Assembly: GCA_016617855.1 (NCBI GenBank)
Contig: JAECUM010001862.1
Coordinates: forward strand, 1-64,000
Source of the DNA: Megalonaias nervosa
Lineage: Eukaryota > Mollusca > Bivalvia > Unionida > Unionidae
Reading direction: 5' to 3'
DNA: 64,000 nucleotides
The stretch's first letter is position 1. Each line of letters starts with the position of its first letter. The notes under the pieces were generated by a model that searched no databases, was not told the origin of the DNA, and saw only the letters and a list, made by a program, of their open reading frames with translations. Below, piece by piece: positions 1-11,315 of the stretch. The translations under genes and the position numbers were made by a program.

Positions 1-249
1 TATGAAACACTGCATATTTGAACATTCTTTGGGTTACATCATAAATCCCTATGGAATACTACACATTGAATATTTGATTACATGCAATCCGTCAATTCTA
101 TCAATGAACTAACTGTAAAATTAAAGAAATAATTGCATAACACTCTAACATATCAACAGAGTCCTACGACATGAATACACGATACATGTGTGAATCATAA
201 GCATATCAACACATTTGCATAAAATCAAACAAATGAAGTAGAATATTAC
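1..249. other. AT-rich sequence, nothing recognised
   Basis: No repeat, exon or RNA gene could be recognised here. A minus-strand open frame that starts to the right runs out in this stretch after a possible splice donor. Confidence 0.5.
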
Positions 250-274
250 ATGGAAACTAAAATTGCGTACCTTA

Positions 275-606
275 ATGCTGTTTCTTTCCACACAAACCGT
301 GCGTCCTAGCACTATAGCCTGTCCTTCCCTTTTCAAGACAGCTATCTGGCCCCTATTCGTTAACGAGGGAAACACAATTCTATTGTTCCCACGGAGTCAA
401 TCTGACTTCTCCCAAGCAAGATTCCTGACTAAAGAAACTTGTCTAAAGTTGCTCCTATAAATTCTCAGTCTCCCAAAGTGTACGCCTAAATGTTTTCTCA
501 CCAATCGGAAACAACTGTTCCTAAACCTTCCCCCAAAATAATCATGTCTTTCATCAGATTTTAATAGCCTAAAATATGCTGCAATTAGCTTTCCTTTGAA
601 GATCAA
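275..606 (-). pseudogene. Unidentified minus-strand reading frame with one in-frame stop
   Basis: About 110 codons are open on the minus strand apart from a single TGA near 397-399. The frame then ends at a possible donor (AAG followed by GTACGC) near 274-275. The translation is rich in Arg, Phe and Leu and matches no family I know. It lies just downstream, on the same strand, of the SAP-SWIM-YqaJ pseudogene, so it could be more decayed coding DNA or an exon of another gene. It could also be chance, because open frames of this size do occur. No function is assigned. Confidence 0.2.
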
Positions 607-807
607 TTATTTGACATAAAGTCTCCTCCAACTGATACGGTCGGTAATTCTAATGTACTCTCTGTCACTATACCGTTACGATGACTGGGTCAATTCCACT
701 GAAGCTTAAACGTAGACCCTTTTATGTTTCAGAGATGAAATAAGAGAAATATCAGTGAACTTTCTCAAGACCTTTCTGGTTTGACTATGATAACTTGAAT
801 GCACAAT

Positions 808-2852
808 TTATTCAACATTAAGTTTCAATAAGTCTTCAAAATTAGCCACATTACAATAATCATGACCTTGTTTAAGCTTAAGTTCAGCACCAATTACCTC
901 ACAACAAAAAGATGGGTCTTTGGCTGCTTCCACTGGTGTCATGTCTCTAAATTTAAATGGACATTTTACTTCCAATAGCCCTAAAGATTCCTCGCAGTGT
1001 TTGCAGGTCACCATACCATCGGGACTGCTACACAGATGGGGAAATACCTCATTCACCCATAATCCACTCTATGTTACAGTAATGTCAGTGTGGGTTACCT
1101 TGGATTTAATCTGGTATAAGCGTTTTGCTGCTGGCTCATGTCTTCTACCCCATCTTACACTGTCATTGTCAAACTGAATATATCCCATGACTTCCCTTAC
1201 AGTACAATTAGGCGAAGTACTGTTTTTTAATTTACAAACACGTCCAAATTTTGAGCATGTTATTCTGCCAATACGTGCTGGCAACCAGTTTTTGTTGTTT
1301 GCCTGTCCTTTAATAATGTCTTGAATTCTCTCACATTCTTTCACAATGAAGAAATGCAAAGTCCTTAAAATATTTCGTGCATTCATCACTCTGCAAGTTG
1401 GCCTTGTCATAATACATACGGTCAATGTTGTGTAATTTGGGGGTTTCATGTTTTGGATAGGGTGCTTTAACATAGTCACCTTTACTTTGTAAAAAGGCTG
1501 CCTAAGGGTTAACTACTTTGAGATTCTTACTAAATTCCATCACATCCACTGTCTCAATAGGCGTGGCAGGACTGATATTAATGCTGGACTTTGCCTGTAC
1601 CTTTTTTCTAATGAGCATCCTGTTGAAAACTTTGATTTCTTAAAAGTAAGGTCCAGGGATTTCTTTGCGCTCAGTTTCCTTGCTCTTGGCTTGTTCCACT
1701 TGCAAGCATCAGAAGTTGGTGCATGGAAACCATCTATCTTTTTGGAAGATATGTCAACCAAGACATACAATAGTGCTGATATATGATTGCACGACTCTCC
1801 TTCCCTGAATTTTTTTTTTTAAAATTAGTATTATTAAATGCTGATCATAGGTGATTCAGTATTATTTAGGAAAATACTGGTGCATCAATCTGTCATATTG
1901 TTCCACTCCAAGTATGCAATCAAATTACATAACGTTCACTTAGAAAATTATGAAACCAGTGATTCTAACCCATGAAATCTATGCTGTTTCACAGGATATA
2001 GGTCATAGTAAAGATATTTATTATAAAACATGTCACCTGAATATGAACTTTTTCGACATTTCAATTGTTTAATGCTTGATACTTGAAAATGGACTCGAAG
2101 CCCCAAAATATGGCTGCACATAAAAACAAACTGCAAAACTGCGGGCACATTAGACTTAAAATCCGATGGAGTAAATTAAGGTCAATATACAAGCAGCTTT
2201 AACTTTAATTGATGCTGCAGAGATTGTGCACAATAGAGAAAAGTTGTTTTTTCTTCTTTTAAATATTATTTTTTTTTGTTTTAAAAATAGTAAATTGTCT
2301 TATCTAGCACTGCATGTACAACCAGCTGAATGAACATTCCTGGTTTCTGTGGATAAATAAATCCAAACATCATAGTCAGGTTTCTTGTTTTCCGTCAGAG
2401 TCGGGAGGGAAGGAATAATTTTGCACTTAACAAATCCATGGTTGCAGTCTTCTTATAGAGGATGGAATTTAATATTATATACATGGCGGTCTTTATAAAA
2501 GACACGAGCCTTCAGTTGTCTTTTGGCCTTCATACTTTCCGAGTCAAATGTACGCCTCCTGTTAGGCACCAGATAATTATATGTAATTTTCACCAATATG
2601 TGGTATGTCTTCAACATTACACGTCCAATTATCACGAAGTTGGTTCGGATCAAGTAATATCTCCCCAAACGGTTCCTTGAATTTTTCAATGGTTCGAACC
2701 TCCTCATTTTTACTGTCTTGTACATGTATTTCTGTCAATGTCCTAATACCTAAATCTGCCACTCCTTCCGCCCTTTTCAGTAGCTCGGCTTTATTTCCTG
2801 ACACGTGGGCACTTTACACTAAGGTTTCCCAGGTCACCGGCTTTGCTGACAT
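808..2852 (-). pseudogene. SAP-SWIM-YqaJ nuclease family gene, decayed
   Basis: The family couples a SAP DNA-binding domain, a SWIM zinc finger and a YqaJ (lambda-exonuclease-like) nuclease; it is known from multicopy genes in molluscs, cnidarians and fish. Read on the minus strand, the order fits. The SAP-like N-terminus runs from ATG 2,852 (VSGNKAELLKRAEG). Next comes a segment ending in the first half of a SWIM finger (SAGCTCSAR, about 2,310-2,345), then the second half (GESCNHISALLYVL, about 1,760-1,810). A CKWNKPRARKLSAKK block follows. The nuclease core includes WLPARIGRITCSKFGRV, WGRRHEPAAKRLY, CSSPDGMVTC and LLEVKCPFKFRD, so the Asp and the Glu-x-Lys signature are visible. The frame is broken by a TAA at 2,816, stops near 2,577, 2,453 and 1,069, and shifts near 2,580, 1,560 and 1,335. 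Introns are retained, so it is not a processed copy. No full-length product is possible. Confidence 0.8.
1814..2305 (-). other. Intron-like gap splitting the SWIM finger
   Basis: The gap of about 490 bp separates the Cys-x-Cys half of the SWIM finger from the Cys-Asn-His half. Its 3' end is an AATTCAG acceptor at about 1,814. The expected GT donor after the Cys-x-Cys half is no longer visible, reading TAG then ATAAGA. Inside I see only AT-rich DNA and a poly-T run. Confidence 0.45.
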
Positions 2853-3077
2853 CTTTGTTGGCCTCCATCACAGCATATAGATTTGCTCGCCGGTAGATCG
2901 TTGCATCATGGGTAAATTAGGGGAATTAATAAGTCAAGGGACGTAACAACCGTTATCGAACAGGCCTATACACCGACATCAGAAGTAAATACTTTCACAT
3001 TTTGAAAATATTTTAAAAACCTTAGGTGTGAAGTTTAATGGCATCAGCCACATGAAAATCCCATACCTCTGATGCAT
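2853..3077. other. Spacer between pseudogene and retrotransposon
   Basis: No gene or repeat was recognised between the start of the YqaJ-family pseudogene and the left target duplication of the LTR element. Confidence 0.4.
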
Positions 3078-3082
3078 ACACA

Positions 3083-3928
3083 AACTAGAACCACATTTAA
3101 CGTAACAGAAAAGAGTGAAGACAATAAGCTTTGTAAAATTTAACAAACAATTTATTTCCCTAGAAAACCAAGGTAAAAATGAGAAAAAAGAACTTACGGT
3201 TTTACGAATCAAATCCAAACTTAATCCAAGAATTAAAAAAATAGAAGTCCTATTATTAAAAAGTCCTAAATAAATCTGAGTTCAAGTCCCGATGAAATCC
3301 AGAATGGAAGGTGATGATATCTGTTGTAACCTGCGAAGTGCTGTGGTGTCATCAGTTCTTTATTGAATCAAAGAAAATAACAGTCCAGTTTTGAATTCCG
3401 AATAAATTTTAATCAATGCCTTTGTCCAAGAATTTTGTAGGGGCACTTGTATTTCCAGGGAAAATAATAACTTGAAATTCAATAAAATAAAAATTCAACT
3501 CAAACTGGTCACAACATATCTTTGGAGCCCGATTGAACAAATTCTATAAAGAAAACAGTTATACACAAGTTTAAGACGCAAAACAGATTCCCGGATGAGG
3601 GTCACATGGTCATCCTTCCAGAACAAAATAGAAGCTTTTAACATGCCTAACATCACGTACTTCCCAATATGGCATTAACTGAAATCAATGGTTCTTACTC
3701 TGTAAAAGAAGTTTTAAAAAAAATGTTTACCAAAACCCTTACTGGTTCTGAATCAAGGTCAGCAACTAGATACAGTGATTCTATTAGTATAACAGTGAGG
3801 TCAAACAGAACTGAACTGAATTTCTGGAAAATGTCAAATCCAGTAAACAAAGTTACCTTATAATAGCATGTAATGGAATAAAAAAATTAAATCTAACTAA
3901 CAAATAATTAAATTACATATACAAAACA
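3083..3928 (-). repeat. 3' LTR of the Gmr1-type element
   Basis: This is the downstream LTR in element orientation. It matches 8,904-9,739 over nearly its whole length with scattered substitutions and small indels. Element-sense it begins TGTTTTGTATATG at 3,928. The outer tip is placed by the adjacent ACACA at 3,078-3,082. Confidence 0.85.
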
Positions 3929-3940
3929 CTTCCCCCCATA
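3929..3940 (-). other. Polypurine tract
   Basis: Minus-strand TATGGGGGGAAG lies directly against the TGTT start of the 3' LTR. This is the expected position and composition of the primer site for plus-strand DNA synthesis. Confidence 0.8.
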
Positions 3941-4061
3941 AAAGAAAAAGAAACATTTAAATAATAATGCTTTCTTTATGTCATAAATTAATTATATATG
4001 GGGCTTAAAAAAATAACATAAGAAGACCTCTTATGAATTATACAAAGTGTACAAAATATTT

Positions 4062-5475
4062 CTATACACGGGAAAGTGCATCTGCTATTAAATTGTCTTT
4101 TCCCTTGATGTGCCTGATATCAATATTATATTCCTGTAACAACAAACTCCACCTTAATAATCACTGATTTTTGTTTTTCATCTTGTCGATGAAAGTAAGG
4201 GGGTTGTGATCACTAAATACAATAATCGGAGAAGGAGCTGAACTAATGTAAACTTCAAATTGTTATAATGCCAAAATCAAAGCCAAACATTCCTTCTCGA
4301 TTGTTGAAGAATTTCTTAGGTGCTTCTTTAATTTCTTACAAAAATAGCACACTGGATGATAACACCATTTCTATCTTCTTGAATCAATACTGCTCCAACC
4401 CCAACAATACACTTGCATCAAGAGACAGTTTAAACGACTGATTGAAATTTGGAGCTGTAAGAACTGGTGCACTTTTAAGTATGGCCTTTAACTTAACAAA
4501 AGCTTCCTGACATTTTTCTGTCCAATGAAACTTGGTCTTCTGGCTCAATAAATTTGTCAGGGGTTCAACAATACTGGAAAAATTGGAACAAAATTTCTGA
4601 TAGTATCCAGCCATACCTAAAAATCGCATCAGTTCCTTTTTACTGACAGGCACAGGGAATTCAGAGATGGCCTTGACCTTAGCATCTATAGATTTAACTT
4701 GTCCATGTCCCACATTATGTCCTAGAAATGTTGCACTAGCACGGCAGAACTCACTTTTGGACTTTTGGATAAATTTATTTGTCAAACTTGCATCAGTGAG
4801 TCTTTTAAAGAATTTCCGAATTGTTGCTAAATGTTCTTTCCACGTGTCGTTGTAGATGATGACAGCATCGATGTAAGCATCACAATTATCTAGACCAGAG
4901 GTAATCATGTTCATTAAACGTTGATAAGTACTTGGCGAACCTTTCATCCCAAACGGCATCACTTTATATTGATAAAAGTCCATCTGGAGTCACGAATGCC
5001 GAAATTTCCTTGCCCTTTCCGTCAGTGGAATTTGCCAAAATCCTTTCACAAGGTTAACTTTGGTGACATACTTGGCATTTCCAATTTTATCGGTGCAGTC
5101 ATCGATTCTGGGTAATGGAAATGAATCTGTTTTATTCACACTGTTCACTTTTCTATAATCCGCGCACATGCGGAAAGTTTTATCTGGTTTTGGAACAAGC
5201 ATACATGGTGAACTCCAGTCACTTTTACTAGGCTCTATGAAATCATTTTCCATCAAATACTGAATTTCCTTTTTCAAGTATTCCTGTTTGAGAGGGTTCA
5301 TCCTGTATGGGTGTTGTTTCCCAGGTTTGGAATTTATAATTTCAACGTCATGGTAAATTTTATTTGTTCTTGTAGGAACATCTGGAAATAAGTGCTCATA
5401 TTCAAATAATAACTGTTTAAGTTCACTCCTTTCTTGTTGTTGTAAATGTGAAAGTGTATGGTCCAGATTATTCAT
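4062..5475 (-). pseudogene. pol: Reverse transcriptase-RNase H of the Gmr1-type element
   Basis: The segment would copy element RNA into DNA and remove the RNA strand. Minus-strand reading shows the RT palm and fingers (ENDFIEPSKSDWSSPCMLVP, RMCADYRKVN, FYQYKVMPFGMKGSPSTYQR), the thumb and connection region (KKELMRFLGMAGYYQKFC), then RNase H (STIEKECLALILAL, VFSDHNPLTFI and HIKGKDNLIADALSRV before a stop at 4,062-4,064). The catalytic YIDD box reads YIDA at 4,863-4,874, so one metal-binding Asp is lost. There are frame breaks near 4,980-5,000 and 4,380-4,390 and stops in RNase H. A TGA at 5,503-5,505 also separates it from the integrase that lies upstream of it in the transcript. RNase H is the last domain before the polypurine tract; no integrase follows it. 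Confidence 0.85.
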
Positions 5476-5502
5476 AATTCTGAATTCCGACAGATTTGTC
5501 GC

Positions 5503-6788
5503 TCAAAAATCAATAGTGTCCGATTGCATTCCTTCACTTAAATCCTCACTGAGTGGGACAGGTACAACTAAATTAATTGCACGATTAACCTGGCTATCTC
5601 TCTCAATATACCCCTTTAACATGTTTATGTGGCAAAGTTGTTTTTGTTTTCGCCTACCAGGAGTATTTATGATATAATTTAAATCATTTACTTTCCTTTC
5701 AACTGTGTAGGGACCATAATACTTGGCCTGAAGAGGATTTTGTGGTATGGGCAAGAGAGCCAGAACTCTATCACCAGGCTGAAAACTCCTTTCCTTTAAG
5801 TTTTTATCATACCTTAATTTCATTTTTGACTGAGTAGAGTGCAGATTCGCTCTTGCAACCTCACAAGCCTTTCACAACTTATACTTAATATTGGAAACAT
5901 AGTCGAGAAGATTAAGTTCAGTGTCTTCATTTGAAAGAAGTTTCAACAACTGCAATGGTCCACGCACAGTGTTCAAACGGACTGAATCCTAAAGATTCTT
6001 GAACTGACTCCCTAACAGCAAACGATAGTAAATGTATGGCTTCATCCCAATCTTTATCTGTATCAAAACAATATGATCGAATCATATTTTTCAAAGTCTG
6101 ATGAAATCTTTCTAAAGCCCCTTGGCTCTCATGGTGATAGAAGATTTGAATTGTTGGATGCCTAATTCGTGCATAACTTGCTGGAAAATTCCAGACATAA
6201 AAATCTGACCCTTGATCCGATTGGACAGATTTGGGAAGGCCAAATTGAGTAAAAAATACTTTATCAAAGCTTTTACTATTGTTTTATTTTAATATTCCTC
6301 AAAGGAATTGCCTCTGTGAATCTTGTTGACGCACACATTTTGGTCAACAAGTATTGGTTACCTTACTTGGCCTTACGTAAGGGACCATCACAATCTACCA
6401 TTTTTCTGCTAAATGGTTCGTCAAATGCAGGAATAGGTTGCAGATGAGCCTTAGGTATCTTCTGATTGAGTTGTCCTACCATTTGACAAGTATTACAAGT
6501 TCTGCAGTATTTACAAACATCGCTTTTAATTTTTGGCCAATAGAAGTGATTCAAGATCTTGTGATAAGTCTTATTAATCCCTAAATGACCAGCCAAAGGA
6601 GTTTCATGGGCAAGACTAAGTATTTCCTGTCTGTAAGATTTTGGAACTACAATTTGATAGTTCATTGACCACTCGTCACCAGCGGGTACCTCGGGAGGTC
6701 TCCATTTTCGCATAAGAATTCCATTTTTAATGAAATAACAGACAGGTATTTCAGTGGCTTCAGTTTCACTAATGGCCCTTTGAAACAA
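5503..6788 (-). pseudogene. pol: Integrase of the Gmr1-type element, lying upstream of RT
   Basis: Integrase inserts the cDNA copy into the host genome. Minus-strand reading shows an H2C2 zinc domain (HETPLAGHLGINKTYHK then CKYCRTCNTCQ, about 6,480-6,610). The catalytic core has the first Asp in MVDCDGPL (about 6,395), the second in QSDQGSDF (about 6,215) and the Glu in GALERFHQTLK (about 6,110). A C-terminal GPY/F-type module reads KYYGPYTVERKVNDLNYI (about 5,660-5,725). The core is split by a stop just after the first Asp and by several frameshifts between about 6,360 and 5,830. In ordinary Ty3 elements this domain follows RNase H; here it sits between protease and RT. Confidence 0.85.
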
Positions 6789-6815
6789 ATAGATCTCAGG
6801 ATCTTTTTCCTGTTA

Positions 6816-7320
6816 GACGACAAGTGATTGTCGTTTGTTACCAATACCCTTTAATTGATCCAAACACGGAGTGACATTGACCTCATCAAAAGCCTGACCA
6901 ATACATGTGTCAGCTAAAGGAATACTTTCCTGATCAACATCATTCTCAAGAGCTTTCTTTGCAATAGCTCTTGTAACTGCACAAGCTGGATATAAATCTG
7001 GGAATTCTTTTTCAATAGGATCGACTTTCTGATCCAAACAAGGTTTGTCAGTTATAAGTTGATTAACCACAACCTTGTCTTCAGCTAGGTCGTTGCCTAG
7101 TAATAAATGAATGCCCTGAACGGGTAAAGACACTATTCCGACTGTCACAGGTCCTGAGACTAAGTCTGATGACAAATTTACACAATGGAGAGAACATTAA
7201 CAAAGCCGCACTCTACTCCCTGAATAAGAACACTCTCATTAGAAGAAGACTTCTCAGAAAAAGGCAAAGTACCTGATAATAAAAGACTCTGAGAAGCTCC
7301 TGTGTCCCTTAAAATTTTAA
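6816..7320 (-). pseudogene. pol: Aspartic protease region of the Gmr1-type element
   Basis: The protease would mature the Gag-Pol polyprotein. The active-site triplet is in ILRDTGASQSLLL, with Asp-Thr-Gly encoded at 7,298-7,306. The following segment continues through HLLLGNDLAEDKVVV (about 7,070-7,110) toward the linker before integrase. The frame changes between the active-site part and the later part near 7,180-7,200, so it is not intact. Confidence 0.7.
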
Positions 7321-7503
7321 TAGGATGGGATTGGCCAAATCACCCAAAAGTGATATAGAACTCTTCGACATGAATGGTTCATAATTCTCCATAATAAAAT
7401 CAGACTGGGGTTTATTAGACCCAACAAATGTATTGCTTTCAATACACGACCGTAACCTTGACCTCTTAGGAATAAGAGCATTTGGAATAGGTCTGTCTTG
7501 ATT

Positions 7504-8734
7504 CTATTTGTAGCAATCAGAAATAATGTGTCCTTTCTTCTTGCAATAGGTACACATTGGAAGAGACAAGGATTTTTGATCAAGCTTATCAGAAGCTTGA
7601 TTTCTAAAAGTTGCGCCAGATTGAAATTTAGAACGGCTCATATTAGGCTGAAATACTTTTTTTGCTAGAAGACTGCTGAGTGAAAGACTTGCCTACAAAA
7701 GGAACTTTATGAGCTAAGGAATACTCGCCAGTGGAACGAGCAGCATTTTCCAAGGTTTCAACCTTATGCTCATCAAGATAAGCCTTAATGTCACTATGGA
7801 CACAGTTCTTGAACTCTTCAAGTAATACCAGTTGCCTGAGACTTTCATAATCTTGATCAACTTTCTTGGCTAAGCACCATCTATCAAATAACTGCTTTAT
7901 TTCTCTTGCAAATTCGACAAATCCAGCTTCTTTTTTTATAGTTCCTGAATTTTTGTTAATAAGCCTCAGGGACTAACTCATAACCCTTTAAGATGCATTC
8001 CTTAACCAGATCATAGTCAGCACTTTGTTGTAGTGACAGTGAATGGTAAATATCACTAGCTTTACCAGTAAGTACACATTGTAATAATAGAGTCTAATGC
8101 TCCCTTGGCCATTTCAAATTTTCAGCAATTTTTTCAAAACGAGGAAAATATTTGTCTACTTCTTTTTCTCTGAGAGGTGGCACTAACCTAATATTCTTAG
8201 CAACATCAAAACTTGAATTTATATGGGAAGGGGAAATGTGCATTTCACTTGCAGCTCTATTTCTTTTATTCTAAATTGATATTCCCTCTCTTCCTTCTTC
8301 TTTGCATTGCATTTGCATCTGCCACTCTCTCTCTCTCTCTCTCTCCTCTTTCTCCGATTGTAACTGCATTTCTTTCTCTCTCTCCTCTTTCTCCAATTGC
8401 AACTGCATTTGTTTCTCTTCTTTCTGTAGCTGTTTTCTTCTTTATCTTTCTGAAGTTCCAGCTTTCTTAACTCTAACTCCATCTTGTATTTTAATTCATT
8501 TACTTTTATGTCAGAGTCTGATACAGACTTATTGATTGAAACCAAAACACTTTTATCCAAAACATTCTTTTCCACCAAATACTGGACCAAAATATTTGTT
8601 ATTTCTTGCTTCTTTAAAGAAGCTTTTGCCTCTGAAAGATCGGATTTTCTAGCAAGCTGGAATAATTCATCTTTTTTTCAAAAAGTCTAACTGTTCCTGG
8701 GCAGGATTTGAAAAAAAATCTCCACTTTTGACAT
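7504..8734 (-). pseudogene. gag: Gag of the Gmr1-type element, with SCAN-like capsid segment
   Basis: Gag would form the intracellular particle that packages element RNA. Reading down from ATG 8,734, a first segment with charged heptads (about 8,250-8,690) looks like coiled coil rich in Glu, Lys and Gln. A capsid segment at 7,700-7,930 contains FAREIKQLFDRWCLAKKV, YESLRQLVLLEEFKNCV and LENAARSTGEYSLAHKV, in the style of a SCAN domain. A CCHC knuckle (CTYCKKKGHIISDC) lies at about 7,510-7,560, before a TAG at 7,504-7,506. The frame is broken inside a GA-repeat tract (about 8,330-8,400) and elsewhere. The SCAN domain of vertebrate transcription factors is known to derive from Gmr1-like gag, which agrees with the pol order of this element. 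Confidence 0.75.
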
Positions 8735-8903
8735 TGTAAAAAAGCCTGCTAATTTCACTAAAAATTTCTAAACTGTGAAATTATATTTGGGATTTAAAAA
8801 ATTCTGAAAACCAGGGAAATTTAAATTTCCAAAAACAAATTGTTCTGAAATATTTGTGCCAAAATTCATATATCCCAAGGACGAGCGCAGAATCTTCTTG
8901 TTA

Positions 8904-9739
8904 TGTGTCTAGGCTCTTATAAAACGTAACAGACAGTGAAGACAACAAGCTTTGCAAAATTTAACGAATAATTTATTTCCCTAGAAAACCAAGGTAAAAA
9001 ATAGAAAAAGAACTTACGGTTTTACAAATCAAATCCAAACTTAATCCAAGAATTAAAAAAATAGAAGTCCTATTATTAAAAAGTCCTAAATAAATCTGAG
9101 TTCAAGTCCCGATGAAATCCAAAATGGAAGGTGATGATATCTGTTGTAATCTGCGAAGTGCTGTGGTGTCATCAGTTCTTTATTGAATCAAAGAAAATAA
9201 CAGTCCAGTTTTGAATTCCAAATAAATTTCAATGAATGTCTTTGTCCAAGAATTTTGTAGGGGCACTTGTATTTCCAGGGAAATTATCACTTGAAATTCA
9301 ATAAAATAAAAATTCAACTCAAACTGGTCACATGTTTGGAGCCCAACTGAACAAATTCTATAAAGAAAACAGTTATACACAAGATGCAAAACAAATTCCC
9401 AGATGAGGGTCACATGGTCATCCTTCCAGAACAAAATAAAAGCTTTTATCATGCCTAGCATCATGTACTCCCAATATGGCCTTAACTGAAATCAATGGTT
9501 CTTATTCTGGGAAAGAATTTTTAAAAAAGTTGTCTACCAAAACCCTTACTGGTTCTGAATCAAGGTCAGCAACTTGATACAGTGATTCTATTAGTATAAC
9601 AGTCAGGTCAAACAGAACTGAACTGAATTTCTGGAAAATGTCAAATCCAGTAAACAAAGTTACCTTAAAAATAGCATGTAATGGAACAAAAAAAAAATTA
9701 AAACAAACAAACAAATAATTAAATTACATATACATAACA
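8904..9739 (-). repeat. 5' LTR of the Gmr1-type element
   Basis: This is the upstream LTR in element orientation and would carry the promoter. Element-sense it starts TGTTATGTATATG at 9,739 and ends near CTAGACACA at 8,904. The internal sequence next to it (about 8,883-8,903) should hold the tRNA primer site, but I could not match it to a tRNA with confidence. Confidence 0.85.
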
Positions 9740-9744
9740 ACACA

Positions 9745-11166
9745 TATTTATAAGAGAATTTTTTGGCTACAGCAATTATACTAGTAATTATTTTTAAGAC
9801 GATTCCGAAAAACAAAGTTCAGGTGATTTTGTAAAATCATAAAAAAATGCATGAAAGTATCTTAGTTGTTTTTTTTAATAAACTTTTCATTTTATCACAA
9901 TATATAAAAAAGCAGACCATACACACATCTCACAAAATCTGTTTCACAGCAAATGGTGAAAAGAAAAAAGTTTGCAAATAATTAATCAATTAACATGTTA
10001 CATTTTTTGTGCCCACCTACAGACTAAAACAGTTAATTTGAAGCCATCTCTCACCTTTATCTTGATTCTCCTTCACAATTAGTTAATTTGTTTACTGTGT
10101 ACAATTTTTAATTAACGAATCAATTAACATGTTATAATCATTATACAAACCTTTAAATTATTACAGTTAATATGAGATCACTCTCGCATTCATATTACCT
10201 CTCCTTTAGTGTAAGGCAGTTCAATTAATTGTGCATTATGATGTATATTTTCACATGGTTGCAAATAATCCAATTCAACTTTGATGCATCACTTTAGAAA
10301 CATATCAGCATGATTCATAGCAAGAACTGGTTAAAATGTTAAAATCTTGATCATATCACTAGTACACTGTTCTGATGGACTGAGTACATGCTCTGATAGA
10401 CGAAGCATTTCTTCTCTTTTTTTTCAGCTTCTATAAAAAAAACTTCTCTTTTTTTTCAGCTTCTATAAACAGCTTCTATAAAAAAAAACCCGATATTCAT
10501 GCATCAAACCATTGGTGTAAATAGACCTCCATAACAAAATCGTTGAAAAATTACATCATTAAAGATATATACTGACATCCTATTATCTTTAAAAAAAATA
10601 TTAATCTCCTAATGTCAGCATGCAGAAAAATTAAATCTCAGTAAGTCCAAGTCTAGGAGGCAAACAGCTTTAAATGTTCACTCCAGATATCTCCCAACTT
10701 CTGGCTGCACAAAAAAAAAAAAATTCTGTTAGGTTAAGAGAGTCTCCAAAGAAAAATAACCTTAATAATTTACTCCAAGAGACCACCATCAGGTTTGTGA
10801 TGTTTCACTTTATGGGGACAAATGGATGACTGAAAATATTTGTGCTCGTTTATGAAATATTTCCACAATGACACTACATCCAAGCCTATACATGAGAACC
10901 ACCATGAACAGAAAATCAATTACACAGACACTGCTTATTTTAATACAACTCAGCTGTCATGACAACATAGATAATACATCTGTCGTTCATTATTCTGAGA
11001 ATGATAAATCAATGTACAAGCATTCTATAGCATCTGAAAATATCCAAATACTGATTTTCAATATGATCATGACTTATAATAACTATACAAAACTCTCTGG
11101 TCATTATACATAGCCAGTACTTCAGTGAAATGTGTAACTGTTGCTATGGGTTTTGTTAAATAATAC
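9745..11166. other. AT-rich flank, no gene recognised
   Basis: Only low-complexity DNA is visible. A local duplication of the block ttcagcttctataaa occurs between 10,425 and 10,490. The plus-strand open frame at 10,868-11,113 has no family resemblance and no splice context. Confidence 0.4.
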
Positions 11167-11169
11167 TTA

Positions 11170-11315
11170 GCTTAATCTGTCTTAATCTTCCTAGCTTAAT
11201 CTGTCTTAATCTTCCTAGTTTAATCTGTCTTAATCTTCCTAGCTTAATCTGTCTTAATCTTCCTAGCTTAATCTGTCTTAATCTTCCTAGCTTAATCTGT
11301 CTTAATCTTCCTAAC
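11170..11315. repeat. 24-bp minisatellite, about 6 copies
   Basis: The unit is cttaatctgtcttaatcttc plus ctag. It is made of two related 12-bp halves and its copies are nearly identical. Confidence 0.9.

Larger units (their letters stand above)
3083..9739 (-). mobile_element. Gmr1-type Ty3-family LTR retrotransposon, nearly complete but inactivated
   Basis: Two long direct repeats (3,083-3,928 and 8,904-9,739) bound an internal region that reads on the minus strand. The domain order is gag with a CCHC knuckle, aspartic protease (DTG), integrase, reverse transcriptase, then RNase H. RT and integrase are Ty3-like in sequence, but integrase precedes RT. This Ty1/copia-like order inside the Ty3 family defines Gmr1-type elements, first described in deuterostomes. 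A candidate duplication ACACA flanks the element at 3,078-3,082 and 9,740-9,744, and a polypurine tract abuts the 3' LTR. Frameshifts and stops are scattered through gag and pol and the RT active site is changed, so this copy is dead. The LTRs are still very similar by eye, so insertion is not ancient. LTR inner borders are approximate; the 5' LTR starts TGTT and ends in ACACA, while the 3' LTR tip has drifted. Confidence 0.85.

Noticed and set aside
8213..8690. Plus-strand open frames of Ser/Leu and Cys-rich sequence
   Set aside because: They are the antisense of the GA-rich gag coiled-coil region of the LTR element.
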